From Gaoshiqia sp050178015 (GTDB lineage Bacteria; Bacteroidota; Bacteroidia; Bacteroidales; Prolixibacteraceae), in assembly GCA_050178015.1 (NCBI GenBank), contig JBFXGM010000011.1, positions 62,001-126,000 on the forward strand: a stretch of 64,000 nt of DNA, given 5' to 3'. Each line of letters starts with the position of its first letter. Position 1 is the stretch's first letter. Below, one piece after another: positions 60,980 to 64,000 of the stretch. A program made the position numbers and the translations under genes. The notes beneath the pieces are model-generated. The model ran no database searches, had not been told where the DNA came from, and saw only the letters and a list, made by a program, of their open reading frames with translations.

Positions 60980-63900
60980 TTAATCGAATGAAATAGAAGG
61001 GATTTCGAACGCCTTCAAACTGTCGGAATTGTTCGACATGTTTGGGTCGGAAACCTGGTAGGTGTCCGTTGCCTGGATCGAAAGCCCGATTGCAATTTCG
61101 CTGTCGGGGATGTTGTTAAAGGTGAAGTACAACACCACTTTATAGGGTTCTGATTTCTCGGTTTGCACCAGGGGGGCAGCCCCGGAAGCCGGGGTGAGAT
61201 TCCAGTTTTCGGACGAACGGATATTGCTGACTGTTCCTGATTGAATCGTTGAGCCATCCATCGTAATTTCATAGTCAAACTCAAACGGTTCGGTAGCCAC
61301 AGCCGGGAAAGTAATGTTCCAGAAATACTTCGTAGTTCCGGTTCCTACTGTTTGACAATCATCATCCAGATCATCCAGCGCCACATCAAAGGTGTTTGCC
61401 CGGATGATCACGGGAAGTAGTTCTTGTTTGGTACATGATGTTGAGGTTTTGGTTTTTATGAGCGAAATGATATAAAATTCGTCAGCTGTCAAGCCTGTAA
61501 AGGTGATGTCCACTTCAGCGCCCGAGTTGTTGGGCGACATGGTAAAGCCTGATCCAAGGGGGATATCTGATCCCTCGATTACCCCATCATGGTTAAAGTC
61601 GGAATAGATTTCCCAGAGGTAGGTGTAGCCGCTTTCGGCCGTTCCGCCGTCCACCTGGTAGGTGTGGGTGGAAGTGAGCATCGGCTTGGCCCCCGAACCT
61701 TCGGAAGGGATAGTGGAGCCGCCATCGTAAGAGATGGGGGTGAGGGGGAATTCAACGATTACCCTTTGTTCGCCAGGGTCACTCTCATTTCCGCATTCAT
61801 CGGTTACGATCCAGGTAATGGTGGTAGTACCTTCGGGGAAATTCTCATTAATCTCGCCTTCGCCTTCAATCAGTGGGTTGGATGGCTTGTCGCCCAAGCG
61901 GTAGCTGTAGGAAGCATATTCGAGGGCAAAGCCGCAATTATCGTCGGCATCCGGCTGCGGGATGGTGGCAGCGTTACCGGTGCAACCTGCTTCCGGCTCC
62001 GGGTCCAGTAATATATCCGCAAGTTCTCCGACTTGGAAGGTAGGCTTTTCGCTGTCGGTAATGGTAAAGATCTGAGTGCAGGTTTTCTCGATTCCTGCTC
62101 CATCTGAAATGGTATAAATTCGGTTAACCTGGCAGCCGGAAGAAGTACTGACCACATCCTCGTGAGAGATGGTCAGGCTGCCGGGACAATTGTAAGTCAC
62201 TGTCCCGCCAAGGCTCTCAAATTCAGCAACGGAAGTTGCAGCAACCGGAAGGTTGTTGATACAATCCACACTGCCGCCAACAGGAGGGCAGGTAATGGTT
62301 AGTTCGCCGGCAACTGTCACTTTTACCACTCCCGAATTCTCGTCCTGTGCCGTAACAGGAATTGAGCCTTCGTTCGTTTTTTCAACGGTTAATACTCTTC
62401 GGTAATAGGTAGTTCCTACTGTTGTGGTTGGAGGTGTAAAATCACGAGAGGTGGAACCTGAAACGGGAGTCCAGCCTGATACCCCATCGGTGCTGCTTTC
62501 CCATTGATAAGAGACTGTGAAGTTATTATCGCTGCTGATCGGACTTTCCGTGAATACATTGTTACCAGAAATGGCGGAGGCTGTTTCATTAACGCAGTAA
62601 TTCAAATCCGTGGTGGCGACAGTATTCGGCACTTTCTCCATACTTTGAAAGGATACTCTGTTGCCTCCTGCGCTTTCAAAAAACTCCAGCATCAGATTAC
62701 TTGTACCAGTCAGTTCAAACAGGATTTTAGAGTCAGTTGCATATCCTCGTTGAACCCAACGATCGTAAACTTTGTCACCGTCAACCGTCAGTCTTGTGCC
62801 GTCATCGCTACCGATGTTGACCAGGTAAATGCCTTCTTCCCGCGAAGATGTCATCCGGTACCGGACAGCGAAATAATCCGGATACATCTCATTCGTTTCA
62901 CCATCTGAGATAATAGCAAAGCATGAAGTGCCGAAATTCCGGTCGAATAACTCCGTTTCTGTTGAGTGTCCATAATAGCTTGTAAAAGCGTCAGCATCCG
63001 AGGGTGGGGCTGCAACCGCATCCAGACGTTTGTAAAAATGTCCGATCCATGAATCTGCGCCCGCCAGGTTCGGATCATCCGGGGAAAGAGAAGGAAAAGT
63101 AACGGACACCTGCGTTCGGGTGCTTTCACAATCCGAAGAGTTCAGGATGGAAACCCAATAGTCGGTGGCAGTAGCCAAAACCGGTGTAGTAAAGGTATTA
63201 TCATTGTGGTCTGAACTTGTTTTTAGCGGAGTACCTCCGGTTTCAACATCGTACCATACATATTTGTCACTTGAGCTGGCTCCGGAAACGTTTAATGTGT
63301 AAGTAGAACTTGAACCGATACAAATAGATGCTCCTGTTGCTGACGGAGGCGTTGGAAGCACGGTGCACGGATCAATAATATTGATCGTATAGTCTTCGGT
63401 TTCGCCGTAGCCATAATTGGCACAAGGATCGATATTGTTTTCGTCCCAAACTTCACGAACCCGCATTCTGGTTTCCCCAAATTCTGCATCTGTCGGTACT
63501 GTAAAGTTAATGGTTCCGGTATCCCATCCTCCCATATCCAGCAGGCTTCCTAATTTTTCACCTGAAGAAAAAGCACCATCGTGATTATAATCGATCCACA
63601 CGGCTATATTATTGTCATATGAATAATTCCCTACGCCCAACGTAATCGTGTATAAATTACCAGCTTTTAAGTCAGTTGACTGACTATCATAGAACGCATA
63701 ATAAGGGGCTGACAGATCAAATGTACTATTCGCGATATCCCCAAGGCCGACATAGGAAATAAAGTCTCCGTAACCGGTACCATAAGAATAGGTCGGTGTA
63801 CAATAACTCAAACAAGCAGATCCGGCCGTTGTAAATGTCCAGGTACTTGCACCAACAGCATCGCCACAGTCATTTTTGGGAACTACTTTCCAATAGTAGG

Positions 63901-64000
63901 TGGTATTGGCCGATAGCATACCGGTAGAGTAAGTGGTGCCGGCAGTGTTTTGGGTAACCGAGCCGGGCAGGCTGCCAGCGCCAAAATACACATCGTATGA
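60980..64000 (-). CDS. Giant multidomain surface protein (GEVED, PA14-like, Ig-like), N-terminus outside window
   Basis: At least 1006 residues are visible; the frame is open through the right edge, so the start is missing. From the visible N-terminal side: part of a fibronectin type III domain, a GEVED domain (WIDYNHDGAFSSGEK, GETRMRVRE, GETEDYTINI), an Ig-like domain, a PA14-like domain (VNIGSDDGTRLTVDGDKVYDRW), a further Ig-like unit, a HYR-like domain (ITWIVTDECGNESDP), a PKD-like section and a final domain of about 130 residues ending IPSISFD. No sorting domain of type A or B is at the C-terminus. It lies 59 bases upstream of the small secreted protein on the same strand. Confidence 0.82.
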   Translation of the reverse strand, partial: SYDVYFGAGSLPGSVTQNTAGTTYSTGMLSANTTYYWKVVPKNDCGDAVGASTWTFTTAGSACLSYCTPTYSYGTGYGDFISYVGLGDIANSTFDLSAPYYAFYDSQSTDLKAGNLYTITLGVGNYSYDNNIAVWIDYNHDGAFSSGEKLGSLLDMGGWDTGTINFTVPTDAEFGETRMRVREVWDENNIDPCANYGYGETEDYTINIIDPCTVLPTPPSATGASICIGSSSTYTLNVSGASSSDKYVWYDVETGGTPLKTSSDHNDNTFTTPVLATATDYWVSILNSSDCESTRTQVSVTFPSLSPDDPNLAGADSWIGHFYKRLDAVAAPPSDADAFTSYYGHSTETELFDRNFGTSCFAIISDGETNEMYPDYFAVRYRMTSSREEGIYLVNIGSDDGTRLTVDGDKVYDRWVQRGYATDSKILFELTGTSNLMLEFFESAGGNRVSFQSMEKVPNTVATTDLNYCVNETASAISGNNVFTESPISSDNNFTVSYQWESSTDGVSGWTPVSGSTSRDFTPPTTTVGTTYYRRVLTVEKTNEGSIPVTAQDENSGVVKVTVAGELTITCPPVGGSVDCINNLPVAATSVAEFESLGGTVTYNCPGSLTISHEDVVSTSSGCQVNRIYTISDGAGIEKTCTQIFTITDSEKPTFQVGELADILLDPEPEAGCTGNAATIPQPDADDNCGFALEYASYSYRLGDKPSNPLIEGEGEINENFPEGTTTITWIVTDECGNESDPGEQRVIVEFPLTPISYDGGSTIPSEGSGAKPMLTSTHTYQVDGGTAESGYTYLWEIYSDFNHDGVIEGSDIPLGSGFTMSPNNSGAEVDITFTGLTADEFYIISLIKTKTSTSCTKQELLPVIIRANTFDVALDDLDDDCQTVGTGTTKYFWNITFPAVATEPFEFDYEITMDGSTIQSGTVSNIRSSENWNLTPASGAAPLVQTEKSEPYKVVLYFTFNNIPDSEIAIGLSIQATDTYQVSDPNMSNNSDSLKAFEIPSISFD

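Noticed and set aside
1..64000. tRNA, rRNA, tmRNA, prophage or intact transposase genes
   Set aside because: None was found on reading either strand; short tRNA-like GGTTC segments all fall inside protein genes or the palindromic repeats.

Overview
The window is chromosomal DNA from a Bacteroidota species. It most resembles the Bacteroidales/Marinilabiliales type of organism (environmental, moderate GC), although no rRNA or other phylogenetic marker is present to fix the genus. Evidence for the phylum is the TAnnTTTG promoter boxes ahead of many genes, a weak Shine-Dalgarno at most starts, type IX secretion (PorP/SprF, a PorE-like OmpA protein, type A and type B C-terminal sorting domains), an outer-membrane beta-barrel receptor with a carboxypeptidase-regulatory domain, and families largely confined to the phylum (DUF4922, DUF2851, the NagB-PIG-L fusion).

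Layout. 1-9.4 kb is mostly housekeeping: a truncated sigma-54 activator, a polyprenol-phosphate mannosyltransferase, dihydroorotase, a coiled-coil lipoprotein, an unusual thioredoxin, Mfd and a DUF2846 protein. 9.4-21.2 kb is a peptidoglycan-sugar recycling locus. Seven genes run leftward (AmpG-like permease, SpoIID, a GalT-like DUF4922 enzyme, a tandem GT-A glycosyltransferase, a GH10-like hydrolase, a NagX-like membrane protein, NagB-PIG-L), and a BadF-type sugar kinase plus MurQ run rightward. Together they would take up anhydro-muropeptides, phosphorylate the amino sugars, remove lactate from MurNAc-6-P and deaminate GlcN-6-P to Fru-6-P. A probable small RNA follows at 21.4-21.6 kb.

21.6-36.8 kb is mixed metabolism: a TIM-barrel lipoprotein, a beta-barrel receptor, a peroxiredoxin, two Tat-exported Gfo/Idh/MocA oxidoreductases around a PpnP phosphorylase, PlsC, a four-domain sulfur-transfer fusion (CoA-disulfide reductase, rhodanese, TusA, DsrE-like), a SMUG2-type glycosylase, PhnA/YjdM, DUF2851 and a VTT-type membrane protein. 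36.8-41.4 kb holds pyrF, prfA, purM and a membrane-anchored AraC regulator. 41.5-47.4 kb holds a beta-helix protein, a 1233-residue T9SS type A adhesin with a new-looking fourfold repeat, and ApbE.

47.5-50.3 kb is an arsenic operon (arsR, arsC, arsM, acr3) with a long palindromic operator over its promoter. 50.3-51.1 kb holds three copies of a 77-bp palindromic repeat around a broken GxxExxY nuclease gene. A fluoride-type CLC antiporter, a SanA-like protein and UppP follow. 54.3-64 kb is a leftward surface cluster: a multidomain GEVED/PA14 protein (cut by the window end), a small secreted protein that appears to share its C-terminal module, a type B T9SS substrate, PorP/SprF and a PorE-like OmpA protein. 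Three evenly spaced palindromes lie ahead of the T9SS substrate gene.

No tRNA, rRNA, CRISPR array, intact transposase or prophage was seen. All family assignments come from reading motifs by eye; no database search was possible.
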